A DNA stretch of 64,000 nt from Antedon mediterranea (taxonomy: Eukaryota; Echinodermata; Crinoidea; Comatulida; Antedonidae). The notes below the pieces were generated by a model. That model had not been told where the DNA came from, ran no database searches, and saw nothing but the letters and a program-made list of their open reading frames with translations. The translations under genes were made by a program, and so were the position numbers. The DNA lies in NCBI RefSeq assembly GCF_964355755.1, contig NC_092671.1:13434501-13498500 (forward strand), read 5' to 3'. This document shows, piece by piece, positions 46,501 through 61,500 of this stretch. Every line of letters starts with the position of its first letter. The stretch's first letter is position 1.

Positions 46501-49500
46501 AAACTTATTGCTGATGAACGGGAATTCTTCATTGAAAATAAATTGGTGAAGATGTATACGCCTTTTTCACGAAACGGAAGACATCTTCGATCGATGACAA
46601 ACAATGCCGTGCAACAAAGCGTAACCAACAGAAATAACATAGCGTTTTCAGGGGATTTCTGGACACCATGCTTATACACTGTGGTGTTTTTTTTCGATGG
46701 CCTTTAAGAAGTGAAAACAAATTTTCTAATTTTTTTCAATCACAGAGTTATGTAGGCTAATCTTTAAAGAACATTTTACAGGAAAAATTTGTCCATACGG
46801 CTGTCCGTTGAGGAGTTACGAATTAACGGAGTAACTTGTCCTCAGAAAATAGGCTGAAAACGCTATGTTATTTCTGTTGGTTACGCTTTGTTGCACGGCA
46901 TTGTTTGTCATTGATCGAAAATGTCCTCCGTTTCGCGAAAAAGGCGTATTGATCTACTACTATTCTTCAGAAAACGAGACGCAAACATTAGTAGTAAAGC
47001 AATAATACAATTGTTTTGATCCATATTAAATACCGTTATTTGATTCTTTTTTGCTAAATTTCGATACGGTCTAGGCCTAGTGTAGATCGACAACGTTTAA
47101 TAATATTAACTTTTTAAGACGGTTGGTGGGCGCACATGAGTGGATATGACGTGAATGTAGCGAAATCGTATCATCGAGCACTCTTCCGCGAGAGTAAGTG
47201 TAAACACAATAGTAGGGGCCCGAGGCCGGCTTTTTAGGTAAGTGTAAACACATTGCGGGCTAAAAAGAAAGCCGGCGTCGGGCCGACTTGGGGCCGGCTA
47301 AGAAATCGTCGATGAAGTGTAAATGAGGTCATAGTCAATATCATCGTACTCGAGAATTTATATGATTAATGACAGGGACACGATAATTACGCGAAAATTA
47401 CTCAGTCAATATCATCGTTCTCGAGGATATATACGATTTACGATCCTCGCAGCGGTAGTCATGTGATGCAGTTTCAACCAATCACGGTCACGTATTTACA
47501 TACCGTAGGCTATGTAATATATAAAAATACTACATACAGTATGCTTCTTAATGTGTAAAATAGGTGAACATTAAGCTTCTTAACACATTGACTGCCAAGG
47601 CATTTTCCATAATTTCTGTCCCAGTGCCAAGTCCCGTTTACATATTAAATTACAGTTTGAAAGTGTAACATCTGGTCACAGACTATCATGATGTCATTCA
47701 AAATATTTTTAGATTATCGTTTACGTACATCATTCATAAACTGCCATGCGATAATTCCTGTTCCAATCACCACTGCCAGCGATTCTACATACAATACAAA
47801 AGTGCTACGATTTTGACGTAGTATTACGTCTTGGCAAGTAGCGACACGCAATTTTTGACGTATAAATACGCCGTGGCAGTGAACGTGTTAAGTAGGTCTT
47901 TTTTTTTAACTCCTTTAAAGAAATTGAATAAATGAATATGTTATTGTAGTTGTCAGGCATGCAGTACACAACCAACAATTAATCTTTAGCCGGTTTAAAA
48001 GAAGTAGTACCCATTAAATCCACTCGATTATTTTTTTTCATTGTGAGGATTCTTTTCGAAGGTCATGAGATTTAATTGTTTGGAGTGGAAGGGGACATCC
48101 ATTCTCAGGCTCTGGTATTGTAGAAAAAGTACCATTTTTAAAAAGAATCGAAATGTTCTGCTTGTTATCAAGTTGTTCCCCATGTTATAGAAGATCCCTT
48201 GCTTAGGGACACATCCCTAAAGGCATTAAAGGCATATAGACAATTGAACATTAAATAAGGGGACACTTTGTTGTTGGATCGTGAATGTGTTCCTTTAATA
48301 TAATGTTAAAGATGTATTGTCTCTTTGTCAAATTCCAAAAAAAAAAAAAAAACGATTTCGAAAAAAAGTGGGTCATTTTGAAGTATCATAATAGTTATTA
48401 ATTTTCACCAAAAATGAGTCGGAAAAAAAATCATTTAAAATGGACCTGAAATGGAATTTCGATTTTCAAAAAATTCACACATGTTATTTAAATGTATCAA
48501 ATTAACACAAACCCACACAAATAAAAACAAAATGTATAGTATTTTGAGTAAAAACGAAATTTTAAGATACCATGGTAAATTAGCGAAAATTACTCACGCC
48601 ATTGCAATATTCTATTTCAACGGCCGTCGGAAGCCTCTATATTCACGACGTCACATATACATACGATGATATCGAGAGTATCTAATGTTGTTGAAATATA
48701 GGTCCCTAAAATGTACTTCGTTTGTTCTAAAACCCGAATTTAGAAGGCCTACCTCCCAAACATTTACTAGGCCTAGGCCCCCAATCCAGAGCGCGGAGTC
48801 GATCCACCACCCACATCATGCGTTTCATGTGCATCCAAGGACCAAAGCGATATCAACAACTTGCTGCGCTCATTGTCAAGCCAAAGTAAAATATGAATAA
48901 AATTCGTTTTCGAACTGCCTGATTCATGACAAATAAATTATCATCTCATATTACTAATTTAATTCTGCTAAACTAAAAACTAAAGAAACTAACACGTATT
49001 AGCAGTATAAATTACGAACGATATACAAAATACACGAACGGAAAATATGGATACGCATCATTGCGCACAGAGCTGTATCCCGGACAACGTTGCCAGGCCA
49101 ACTTCGGTATTGCCAGAAAAAAACTGTTTATTTTAAGATTTTAAATCGTCATTTACTTGATGAATAACCGTTTATACGGTAATAATTTTATCTAAAAAAT
49201 TTCTAAATACGTTTCTGCAAATGCACAAGCATTTTTTAGAAAATACTCCATAGATTTCAAGAGTTATAGCCAAAAAACTGCAAATTTTCCATTGGAGGGA
49301 TAGGAATATATTCGCAAAGTGACGTCACCCGCGAATTTTTTTGATTTTCAAATGGGGCATTCCCCAAAAGGGCCAATTTATATTTTGTAACAATATACAT
49401 TCTAGCAACACCTAATAGCCCCCAAAACATCATTCTAAAATGAAAAAAATTGAAAATCCATTTCAGGTCCATTTTAACTGAAATACAGACGTTTTTTGGT

Positions 49501-52500
49501 TCAAAAAATAACTTTGATTTCCAGTCAAAGTTTTCTATCAAAACATATATCTCATAATGCAACGCGCTTATTTGGCTACTCTGTATGCATAATCATAAAA
49601 CTTCTACGCGATCTGTGTAAGAAAACCTTCTCATCCGTGACGAGTTGACAGTAAATAATCCTAATTAGCATCATGCATAATGTATACTCATGGTTTGAAA
49701 TCTTTGTTTACTTTCGCTCGGGACAATTATCCAGATGAAATGTAATCAAATTAATTTAGCTGTTAATTACGTAAAATTGTTGTTTTTGGCTCGAATTTTC
49801 GACTTAAGGTGAATAACTTTAATATTACTTTGATATGGCCAATTTATATTTAGAATATTTTAAACCTCATTTTTTGGTGTTTCAAGGGACAATACATCTT
49901 TAAATTGATAATGAATAGTTATATAGCGCCATGTCCGCATGTGATTTCTTTAGTTTGGGGTGTTTTTTTCTTTTCTTTTTCCTTTGTTATGAGTTGTCCA
50001 AATGTAAATCTGAAAAGACTTGTTATGTTTTAATTAAATACTGTCCATACTGGGTGTGTAATATGTTAATTACTGATAAGAACATTGCATCTGTAAAAAT
50101 GATGGTAGTCTATATTTAGATTAGAGCAAGCCTTTTGAATGACAATATAATTTTGTTTTTGTTTTAATTTTGCAATTGTTCAGTACATAACAAAAGATTA
50201 GTAGTAGTAGTATCAGTAGTAGTAATGCTATAATAATCAACTACCCGTGTATATTATAGTTTATGTTAATGAGTTGACTGTACGTATGATAAGATAATAA
50301 TATCATTTCAAGTAAAAAAAATCTTTATTTTTTTAGCCTTTAACAAATCATCTTCAGTTGACACCTGTCAACGCAGCAAAATTTCCCGAGAGTGCGTGGA
50401 GGTTTACATTTTACACATTTTCATGGTCGTTTACAGCTTATGTAATTTTTTTTTGCGGATATGAAGTCTTTTACAAACCAAACATCATTTTCAAAGGTAC
50501 GTATTATTTTATAGTCACGTATTAAAATATTATGAAACACTGACAAATCATCTAGTCTATTGTGCCTAGCTTAACCTGGATAAACCAACAATAGCCTCTC
50601 CAAGGTGAGGAATACAATACAAAAAGAAGAGAAATGAAAAAGCATGCCCTGTAGTGTGGATCATCCCACATACAATCGTAACATCATTGTGTGTGTGCAG
50701 TATGTGTAATTCCATCCCCTATTTAGGTTAAATTTGGACACAAGGCTTGCTATTCCATTGTCTTACCCCAAATAAATTAATCCAAATATATTGCCTGGTA
50801 GTGGTTCAAAATTAGTTATTTGTACGTAACCAGGAAGTTGTGGTAAAATAATATTGCAGTGTAACTAAGGAGCTGAAGTTAGTACATTAAACATGTGACT
50901 ATTTTTTAATGTGTACTACTTTAATACACAAGAGTCAACATTTAATAAATGAAACAGTACAGATAACTAACTATTTAAAATGTAATATTCATCTTTCCTT
51001 CTTTCAGGGAACATTTTCGCCAGTGTAGCATAGCAAAAAGCTATACAAAACAACCTTATTGCTACACATTTTGAAAATTGTGTAGCAAAACATACTATAC
51101 AAAACTATGTTTCTCGACTTAAAAATCAGTTTGATTTGCAATATTACTAAACAAAATTTTTTAAAGAAAATTTTCCCTGTCTTTACAAGTAGAAACAGCA
51201 AAATCTTAGAACTTATTGCTGATTTGTTCATGCTTGTTTGATATCTGGTTGGGTATTTGTTATATTTTAATGCATCGCTAATCTCTAGATGCATTGATTT
51301 CTAAATCAATAATTAATACCAGTTTGGTCTACTCTATGATTATCTGTCTTTTATTATTATAAATCTTATTGGTATTAAAAATCGGTTATTAAGCCTCAAT
51401 GCATTTCATACATTTTTAATGTTTATGCTTCATTTGAGAAATTAATTTCTCATTGAGTATATAGTACACCTAGCATTAGTTTTGCCAAGCTGTCAAATGA
51501 CATGAACTTAATAATGAATTTTGTCAGACAGAATTAACTTCATAAAAACTTCAACTTAGACTCTATAATAATTGTCTGTATTACACCGAATTATTACTTA
51601 CAGTAATAACAATGGCCCTGTTTCTGCTGCCAAGAAAATACCGTATTTAATACGGTATTTTTTGAATACCGTATTTATACCGTATTTTTTTGGCAGCAGA
51701 AACTGCGCTCATAAAAAAAATACTACTAATAATTTTGTATACCGTATTTTCCCCACAAAATTTGTGGATAAAATACGGTATTTACAAATTTATACCGTAT
51801 TGTTTGTACCCATTTCTGCTTCCAATAAAAAATACCGTATTTTTTTTTACCTGCAACATGAGGTCAACATCGTTATTTTCTGTTGCTGTCAGCTGTTTTA
51901 CACACATGTATAGATATATTCGCCAAAAATGTGGAGCGAAGATGTTACAGTATTTACTATATAAATCTGTGTGGGGAGGGAGGAGGAGGGCAAGCTAAAA
52001 TGTCCGGCCAACTAAAGGTAATAAAAGGGACAACCGCATTTATAAAGACATTTCTAAAAATAAAGCAGGAGTACGGAATAGACTTGTCTCCAAAGCAAGT
52101 AAACTCAAAGCTGAAGAGCTGCGAAAGCAGTAACATTGCAAAAGACAATAACTCGGGGAGGAAACAAATTACTTGTCCCCATTACGATGTTTTCTGTGCT
52201 CTCACAACATCTGTGTCAATAGAGGATAGGCTGTTGAAAGTGAGGCGTAAAATTTCCTTTATTGCGACTTTTAATTATCGACCAAATAAATGAATGGCAA
52301 TTTGGGTAAAAATTATGAAATTTAACACGATCACCCAAGAAGAATTGTTAGCAGAAACGGGGTACTAAAAAATACGGTATAAAAAATACCGTATTTTATA
52401 CCGTATTTTGAGCAGTTGCAGCAGAAACAGGCCCAATAATTATCTTGTACAGTATTATTATTTTCAATATTGCAGTTTATTTTTGTGATGTTCAAAGTAA

Positions 52501-55500
52501 TATGACTTTACTATATGAATTATCAGTAGTTCCCAGTTTGTGGTATTTTGAGCACTGTAGGTATTACAGTAGTTACTTTTTTTGGATTTTGTAAAGGTAG
52601 AGATGTAGTACTGTAGACGTTAACGCGTCTACTTTGGTTTTGGTCTTGGCCAGCGGCTTGTTATAATTGTATCTTTCTTAATTTTCTACAGGTCTCTTTT
52701 GTCTTGATCCATAACAAAATCCCTGCAGAATTTAAAGTATTTGAGTTAAACTTCCATTTTCCGTCCTTTTTGTATTGGATATAAAACAAATTAATACAGC
52801 TTAAGTTGGCTCTGGTTATTTGACAGTGATACATCTAGGAAACAAAGGTCTAATTAAAAGAAAGATAACTGCTTATTGCATGTGTCATGAGGCAGCTATT
52901 GCTATATTATTGATTAGTGAATATGATTAATAATATTGTAGTCGAGTGGCCAAGCAGTTAAGGCACAGTGCTGCAAACCATAGCTATATATATTGTTCTG
53001 GTTGTAGTATTCTCGGGTAAGGACTTAAAACTGGATGTCTAATGTACACATCTGGCTCGTTTGCACCCAGTACATCTTTTGGAAGAGTAGGGGTTACCCC
53101 GGTGTACTGATCCATGCAGCCCCTGTCATTGTGGACAGACAAACGGGTGCCATTTGGTGGCAGCACTCGACGAGAAAGGCATCCCTTTGGAGAAGAAAGT
53201 TGTGACATGGGTTGTCCACACCAGTGCGCAATTCAGAAGAAGGCTGTAAGTCGCACTCTGTAGTATATACAGTATAATATAACACTATCAGTGAACTGTG
53301 TATAGAGCTTTTACTGGCAAGATTTTTTAAATACACTGTAGAGTTTAAAAAGTGGGTCACAGTTTACAACAAAAAGTGACCATTGGTTGACTAAAGCTAA
53401 ATTGACTTGTGTTCTATTGATTTTTCGTGGTACTCCTCAAGGTATAAAGCATATTAATTGATATCCTGTTTCTCATATTATTTAGAATCTAATGTCAATG
53501 TCATTGTCAATTTCCTATAGGGTCCAATCCTTCAATACCAATGTAATGCAAAATTACTTTTGTGTATGATTCAATGTATTTTGATTTCATACAGTGTTTG
53601 GTATTGTGGATGCAGTATTGACAAGAAGCTGAATGTAATCAAATGCTAGAACTTTAGTCATACTTTAAACTGTCTGTAAGATATTCTATGCACTGAACCC
53701 AGGTTCAACAATCCCAGAAACTTGTTCATTAGCATGACAAAACAGACACGAGACTAAATAAACTAAAAGGTTCATATCCTGGTCTCCACATCTTGCATCG
53801 CATACAGTACTTGTACTTTGTGTCCAGCTTCTCACATAAGTCGTAAATGTTTTTAAGTCCAACAAGATGAACATGGTTGTTTTAACTGTTTTGATAAAAA
53901 AAAATGGGATACAAACAGTGAACAAAAAAACATTGGCGCTTGAACAGGTCTAATCCAAGCTACTGTATAAGCAGCAGCATGTGTGGGCAAGTTTTAGCAA
54001 ACCACAATCAACAACAACTTTATTTTACTTTACAGTATATTATTTGTAGGATTGATCATCCTTGACTAGTAAAGACTAAATATTTAAGATTAAATGCATG
54101 CTTTTGTGATATTAATTTGTGTAATATAAAAAGAAATTTCTGTTTATTAAGAGACAATTTAGTGTCTAAGGTGCTGTACAGTATATAATCAGTATATTGC
54201 AGTATCCATTGTATATAAGAGAGTGCTTGTATGTTTTTTACTACTCCACACATCCATATACATGGGCTATCAACAATATTGGAATTGTACTGGGAAGGTT
54301 TTAAACTACTTTTAAAATCTGTCCATATGTGGGGAGAGGGAGGAAATGGGGCATGGTGGCATTCCCCAATTTAGAGCAGGTTTCTTTGCTAGTTTTATAA
54401 ATACTTTATACTCACTCATTACTAATTTCAGGCTGGACAGTTGGATCATTGGTTCCATCTGAAATTTACTGGTTGTATGCCGTGCAAGGATCATTCTATC
54501 TTCATAGTATGTTTGCTACTATTTTCTTGGATGTATGGAGAAGTGATTCCCTTGTACTATGTATACATCATGTTCTTACACTGATACTTATTACATTCTC
54601 ATATACTGTCAGGTAAGTGGGCTATCTTCTACCCTACAAGCTTTTTTTAAACTTTCGCTTTTTACAACTTACAATACTTACCAATGTACTGTATCTCTCT
54701 ATACAATCTTTTAACCTCAAATATGACCATTAATCATGTGAGAGATTCTCATGTGTCGGTTATTGCACTTTATACATTATTATACATTTAAACAAAAGGC
54801 ATCAGCCATGTTACAGATATCGAAACTAAAAGGATATAGAATAATGTTTTTATAGCTTCTTCAAACTTCTTTATTTCAGATATCATGTGTTAGGTTCTTT
54901 GGTTTTATTATGCCATGATTTTAATGACATATTCCTGGAATTAGCAAAATGTTGCGTTTATTCTAAACCAAGAAAAAATGGATCTAAAGTTGAGATTTAC
55001 GAAACACTTGGAAACATATGTTTTGGTGTATTTTTTGTGTCATGGTAAGTAGAACCCTCATAGTTAATGTCTTTTGTTAAGCTCACAAAAGCAAACATCG
55101 TTAACATTTAGGTTTGTAGCAGAAGATTTCCAATTATCACTAGGTGATCCAATCCACACTTACAATTTTGCACCGACCAATATCTAGGACTATGTTTGTG
55201 TATTCAAGGAATTTTGGACATCGCATTCTTTTCACTTATTTGTCTCTGATTTGCTAGTAGAGAATGCATCCCAGAAAACCTAGAATATAACCTGCCATAG
55301 AGGTGTTATGCAACTAGAGAGTAAACTCCAACCACACAATCTCGGCTCAAAAAGCGAGCCACCATCGAGAATGACCCACCCAATATGGCTGTATCAAATA
55401 AGTCAATCCGATAAACTGGTCATGCCCACTACTACATCACATACCACTATCACTATGTGACTCATGATGAATGTTTACCAACATTTTATTCATTGACTTC

Positions 55501-58500
55501 TTATAATTATAGAAACTGTACTGTATTTTGATGAGTCTCTGTTCTGTTGAAGACATCAATGTCCTATCACCAACTGTACAGTAGTTAACTCTCTTGTATA
55601 ATAAAAACACTATGTACTGTAATAGTTTATCCTAACTATAGTACAATCGAGTTAATTATATAATAATTCCTAATTTTATTGCAACAGGATAATTGATATT
55701 CCAATCTATAAACTTCCATTAAGAATTTTTTTTTTTTTTAATTTGTGTCATAATTTCAGTCCCATTATATAGCATTGCAAGCGAGCAAGAAATAATAATG
55801 CATACATACAATACACACTAATTTACATTTGCGTGATAGTGTAATAATATTCTATAATTTGACTACTTGTAATTTAATACAGTGAAGGTGCTATGTTTCA
55901 ATATTGCAGAGAGTATGATTGACTTTTTTAACAATAAAAATTGTAATACAAACTATATCCACTGATTAATCATAACAGAGTACGGTAACTCCGAAGAGTC
56001 AATTATGGTTTTCATTTTCCAGAGTTAATTGTTTTCTTTTACTATTTAAACCCAAGAATAGTTTTCATTTATTTGTTTAAGGAAGTCAGAAAAACAAGTT
56101 TAGTTTGAAATAATGATTGATATCACTTAAAAGCAGTTGATTTATGTGATATTATGTCCTGTTATTTACTTTTCTTTATTAAATTTAGACTAATGTTGTT
56201 ATGCCAACTAGATTTACATACTAAATATGATATTGTATGTAGTTACAGACAAAATGAGGATATTAGTACTATGGTAAGGGGTTATCTCAAAAACTTTTAA
56301 TAAGCATAAAAAAGGTGGTTGTAACTGACAGTTAATTGACGCATGATTGAATTATTCTTAATAAGGATAAGTCTAAAATGTTATTGATTTTTCAGTTTTT
56401 AAATCACAGATTAATGAAAAGCTAATAATTTGTATTAATCCGCCCATAGCCAAAGCATTGCATATAACAAAATTGAAAAAAAGCCCTATAAATGTATCGA
56501 AGATAATCAGTTTTCCCATATTAAACTATTAAACATTAAAAACAATATATTACCCAAAGTTAATCCAAAATTAACACTAATGAATATGTTCCATTACTAG
56601 ATGGGAGTATCATACTTGAAAATGATTGATTTTTATAATAGAAAAATTGACAGATTTATTTCTATATATATTTTTATTTTGCAGGTGTGTTACCAGAATG
56701 TACTGGTATCCATTCAAAGTATTGTTAACAATTCAACCCAGTGTAGCCAAAGTGTATTATTCAGATCATCTGCCATTTGGCTTGGAATTCAACCTTATGT
56801 TGTGGGCAATTATGCTGATGGATGTATATTGGTTTGTGGTAAGGAAGAAGTATAATTGAACACTAAATTCTTATTTGAGTATTGGATTTGTTTTTATCAT
56901 TTCCGAGTTATTCTCTGTTTTCATTCTAATAAACTTTTGCCACTTTGTTTCATTTTTTAACACTGTTGCTTGCAAAGTCCTTTGTCATCTTAAGAACATA
57001 CTTAACCACTAAATCCTCAATTTCAAATAATTCATCACCAAATCATTGTCATTATTATATATTCAGTTTGATCATATACCACTCCTTTACCATTTCCATC
57101 TACTATATAATTTTCTTCAGTAGTGTTTGTGTATCAGCATTGACATCATGTCATCAGTTTTTGTCCATTCTTAACATTTTCATCAATATTATTATCGATG
57201 TTATCATTATTCATTAATATCATCATTTCCCATATCTTCACCAGTATCAACATCGTCATTATTACTACTTTAATTAACATGTCCATCACCATCACATTCC
57301 TCAGTGATGGACAGAACTGTAAATATAATAAAGCTACTCTACTCCAAAATAATTATTAAATTATACAATACATTAGTACTATTATTAGTAAATTTATTTT
57401 TTAGTTGCTTCCTCTACTGAAAATTCATTTCTTTCTTTCTATCTAAATATATAATGAATAGTTATGAATGAAATACAGTCAAAGCTTCCTCGCTTCCCTC
57501 TCTTTACATCCATGTTTACCAGATCAGTTATTGGTTGTTTTTATTGCTGTCAAAATTAAGTTAAACAAACTTATTTTAGAGAATGACCTTTGTTCTGTTG
57601 ATATAAGTTAGGCAAAGTAAACGGCTATTTGCATTCATTGTGCCTGTTCTGCAGTAAATAGTAAAACACAATGGGACTACTTTATTACATTAGCTATTTT
57701 GAAAAGGGATCATGAATGTTGGTAATTCTTGTTTTGCAGCCTATGCATCTCTATACACTTAAATGCAAAAATCTACTTTGCATTTTAAAATTCTTAAAAG
57801 TCATCATCAATCAAATAGTCAATCATGATAGTGATGTAGTCAATTATTATACCACACCTTTTTCCCACTCCCTTTTTTTTATTCATGTGTGAGTAAATAT
57901 ACTTTCCTTTCCTATCCCATTCTTATACATAGTACATTGTTGGTCCTCTGCTACATACATTGTGCATGACTAAGAACGCCATATTTAAGAACATGGGATC
58001 ATCTCCGTCTATGCAGGCAATGCCAATAGAATTCATAATCCCAATTTTCTCGTTTTCCACCATTGCAATCAATCACAACAATTAAGGAAAATAGTATGAT
58101 AAAATCCATCTTGTGAAGATAATTTAAGAATGTTTCATCTCTTGTTACTTTATAACTTTATGGCTATGTACTTTAGTCGGTCTATAAATGTCTGTGGCAT
58201 CACGATCGTTTATTAGATTGGAAATGGGAATGAGCTAATACATCACTGTCTGCTGTAATTGTTGGAGTCTAATGAAAATGAAACCCATGTAAATGCACTG
58301 TTATGTTATTTTTAGCAGCAAAGGCACATTATTCACAAAAACAATGATAATCAAGTTTATCCCTGAACTCCTACGATGGTTGGGATAAAGTATTGAAAGG
58401 CCCATGTGGCCAGAAATGACACTAGTGTATAGTTTATGTTATTTTATAATACATTTCAGTTTTAGGCAATACAACCCTTTTGATTTATATTGTCACACAC

Positions 58501-61500
58501 AGGTTTTAGTATTTGTTTTCAATCATTATTATGGGCTTGTAAAAAAGTGTTTTTTTATCTACTAACTTTAGTTTAAGTGTATTTAGAGGTCATTTCATGT
58601 AGAGGTCCAGATATCTGCAGTACGTAGATAAATTTGTGAATATCAATTGGCTGATAATATAAAGTCCATTAGCTTTTAGAAGACCTCTCAGTATCATTAA
58701 CATGCACACTTGGTACTTATCATGCAAGAAACTGTCTGGTTTAAGTGGTTTACTTAGAAGCTATCCATTGCGTTGTTGCGGTGATTATGATTGTGTCCAT
58801 GAATTATGTCAACGACTTTCCTAATAAATTTTGTGATGATTAGCGCTTTTTACCATTGAAATAGTTAAATTTAATATGTTCTTCATAACCATTTTATTAT
58901 TATTTCCATATTTGAGGTAATATCCAACGAGTACAGAACTTGTTAAATCGAACATTTTTGTTTTTTACCAAATTTTATAATTGGTCATAGCTTCTGAAAT
59001 TAATATTTTGTGGTTGAGCTAGTATGTGTTGCCATGTTTTATCATTGGTTAAGCTAGTTGGTGTGGCCATGTTTTATCATTGGTTGAGCTAGTATGTGTT
59101 GCCATGTTTTATCATTGGTTAAGCTAGTTGGTGTGGCCATGTTTTATCATTGGTTGAGCTGGTAGGTGTGGCCATGTTTTATCATTGGTTAAGCTAGTTG
59201 GTGTTGCCATGTTTTATCATTGGTTGAGCTGGTAGGTGTGGCCATGTTTTATCATTGGTTAAGCTAGTAGGTGTGGCCATGTTTTATTCTTGGTTGAGCT
59301 AGTGGGGGTGTGGCCATGTTTTATTCTTGGTTGAGCTGGTAGGTGTGGCCATGTTTTATCATTGGTTAAGCTAGTTGGTGTGGCCATTTTTTATCATTGG
59401 TTGAGCTGGTAGGTGTGGCCATGTTTTTTATCATTGGTTAAGCTAGTTGGTGTGGCCATGTTTTATCATTGGTTAAGCTAGTTGGTGTGGCCATGTTTTA
59501 TCATTGGTTAAGCTAGTTGGTGTGGCCATGTTTTATCATTGGTTGAGCTGGTAGGTGTGGCCATGTTTTATCATTGGTTAATCTAGTTGGTGTGGCCATG
59601 TTTTATCATTGGTTGAGCTGGTAGGTGTGGCCATGTTTTATCATTGGTTAAGCTAGTAGGTGTGGCCATGTTTTATTCTTGGTTGAGCTAGTGGGGGTGT
59701 GGCCATGTTTTATTCTTGGTTGAGCTGGTAGGTGTGGCCATGTTTTATCATTGTTTAAGCTAGTTGGTGTGGCCATGTTTTATCATTGGTTGAGCTGGTA
59801 GGTGTGGCCATGTTTTATCATTGGTTAAGCTAGTTGGTGTGGCCATGTTTTATCATTGGTTGAGCTGGTGGGTATGGCCATGTTTTATCATTGGTTGAGC
59901 TGGTAGGTGTGGCCATGTTTTATCATTGGTTAAGCTAGTTGGTGTGGCCATGTTTTATCATTGGTTAAGCTTGTGGGTATGGCCATGTTTTATCATTGGT
60001 TGAGCTAGTAGGTGTGGCCATGTTTTATCATTGGTTAAGCTAGTTGGTGTGGCCATGTTTTATCATTGGTTGAGCTGGTGGGTATGGCCATGTTTTATCA
60101 TTGGTTAAGCTAGTTGGTGTGGCCATGTTTTATCATTGGTTGAGCTGGTGGGTATGGCCATGTTTTATCATTGGTTGAGCTAGTAGGTGTGGCCATGTTT
60201 TATTCTTGGTTAACTTGTGGGGGTGTGGCCATGTTTTATCATTGGTTAAGCTAGTTGGTGTGGCCATGTTTTATCATTGGTTGAGCTGGTAGGTTTGCTA
60301 GGCTCGCGCTAACCGCTCGCCAATTCGCCAATGGCGACTGGAGTCTCCATTTGGCGAAAATAATTATTGCCTCGTTCGCCAAATTGGCGAAAATACATTT
60401 CCAAGCCTAGGCCTAGCCTGGTCGGCGTGACTTCTTATGGGAGCGAGAATTCGCCACACTTCGGTACTTTCTGACTCGGGTACACTTTTTACCACAACAG
60501 CATTTTATGTGACGACGTCACGATCGCCGTGTTCATTTTTTTAGTTCTGTTTAAACATGCGCAGAGCGTGCCTCGATGACGTTTTAATGACACACAGTTA
60601 ATGTGATTGGTTCGTGGCCGGTCGTCGTCGACGTGATGATGAGCGAATAAAAGGGGAAGTCCCTATTCTTCGACGTAGAAAATGAACTTCGAGAAGAAAA
60701 TGTAAACAGAAACATGTGGACGAATACTTCCGTAAACGAGGCTGTTCTGTTATTTAAAAAGGGGAATTTTAAATTTAACAAAGTAATTACCTCAATAGTA
60801 TAATGTTAACATGTTTAATTTTATTTCCCTTTCGATTATTCTAACCGAAAGTTGCGCTTTAAATTGAATAGCTAAGAAACAACGTATACTACAACGGCAA
60901 CCCTGGCCAAAGCGCGTTTCGGCCGCCTTCATAGAATGGGTTACGGCCGCTGCATAGCAAATTCAAAGCTTCTTAAATTTCTGTGGTACATTTCTTCCTA
61001 ACGTACTTGTTTTATATAATAGATTGATAAATATTCCACTTATTAAATAATTTAATAAATCGGTAAAATTGACGTTTCGAAGCAAGTATTCCATGATGAG
61101 AGGCGACATTTTTCGACATGCCTCGTGTGCGGTGAATACTAGTTCAGAAAATGGAACAGTCCACTGTGCGGGGGTTATCCAATCATTAATTAACGCGCTA
61201 ATACCTAGGCGACGGTAATTTAGTAATAAGCGGAGAACTGAATCCCCCGTAAGGAAAATGGTAAACACTGATATTTATGGTAGGGATTATTTTTTTCAGT
61301 GGTTGGTCTTGTTGGCTTCTTCGCACCAGGTCCACGCAAAGTCAAATAAAACGATGTGGTTTATCAAACAGAAATATAAATTAGCTTTAATTCATTACTA
61401 AATTAGCCAGATTTTGATAATGAGAAAGGCTAAAAAATTGTTATCGTTAAAATTGACATATGAGGCGGATGTACATAATAATAATAACCGATTTACATAT

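Larger units (their letters stand above)
43508..50336. other. CERS1 intron 1 (6.8 kb), transposon-rich
   Basis: It contains the composite repeat copy 2 with a nested fold-back, a 312-bp MITE and a 1.6-kb element, so nearly two-thirds of 45.6-49.9 kb is mobile DNA. The stretch 43600-44870 has no clear repeat or exon. Confidence 0.6.
50497..54431. other. CERS1 intron 2 (3.9 kb)
   Basis: Holds the 821-bp element at 51614 and a tRNA-derived SINE at about 52938. The remainder is AT-rich with no recognised exon. Confidence 0.6.

Noticed and set aside
49257-49562. 101-codon reverse frame inside the TTAA element
   Set aside because: No transposase motif or known domain; composition is that of the surrounding AT-rich DNA.
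51572-51998. Forward frames of 102-113 codons at the left of the 821-bp element
   Set aside because: They run over the ATACCGTATTT repeats and the transposon boundary and contain no recognised domain.
60963-61268. 101-codon reverse frame inside the minisatellite insertion
   Set aside because: No acidic catalytic triad or zinc-binding pattern could be recognised, so it is not called a transposase.
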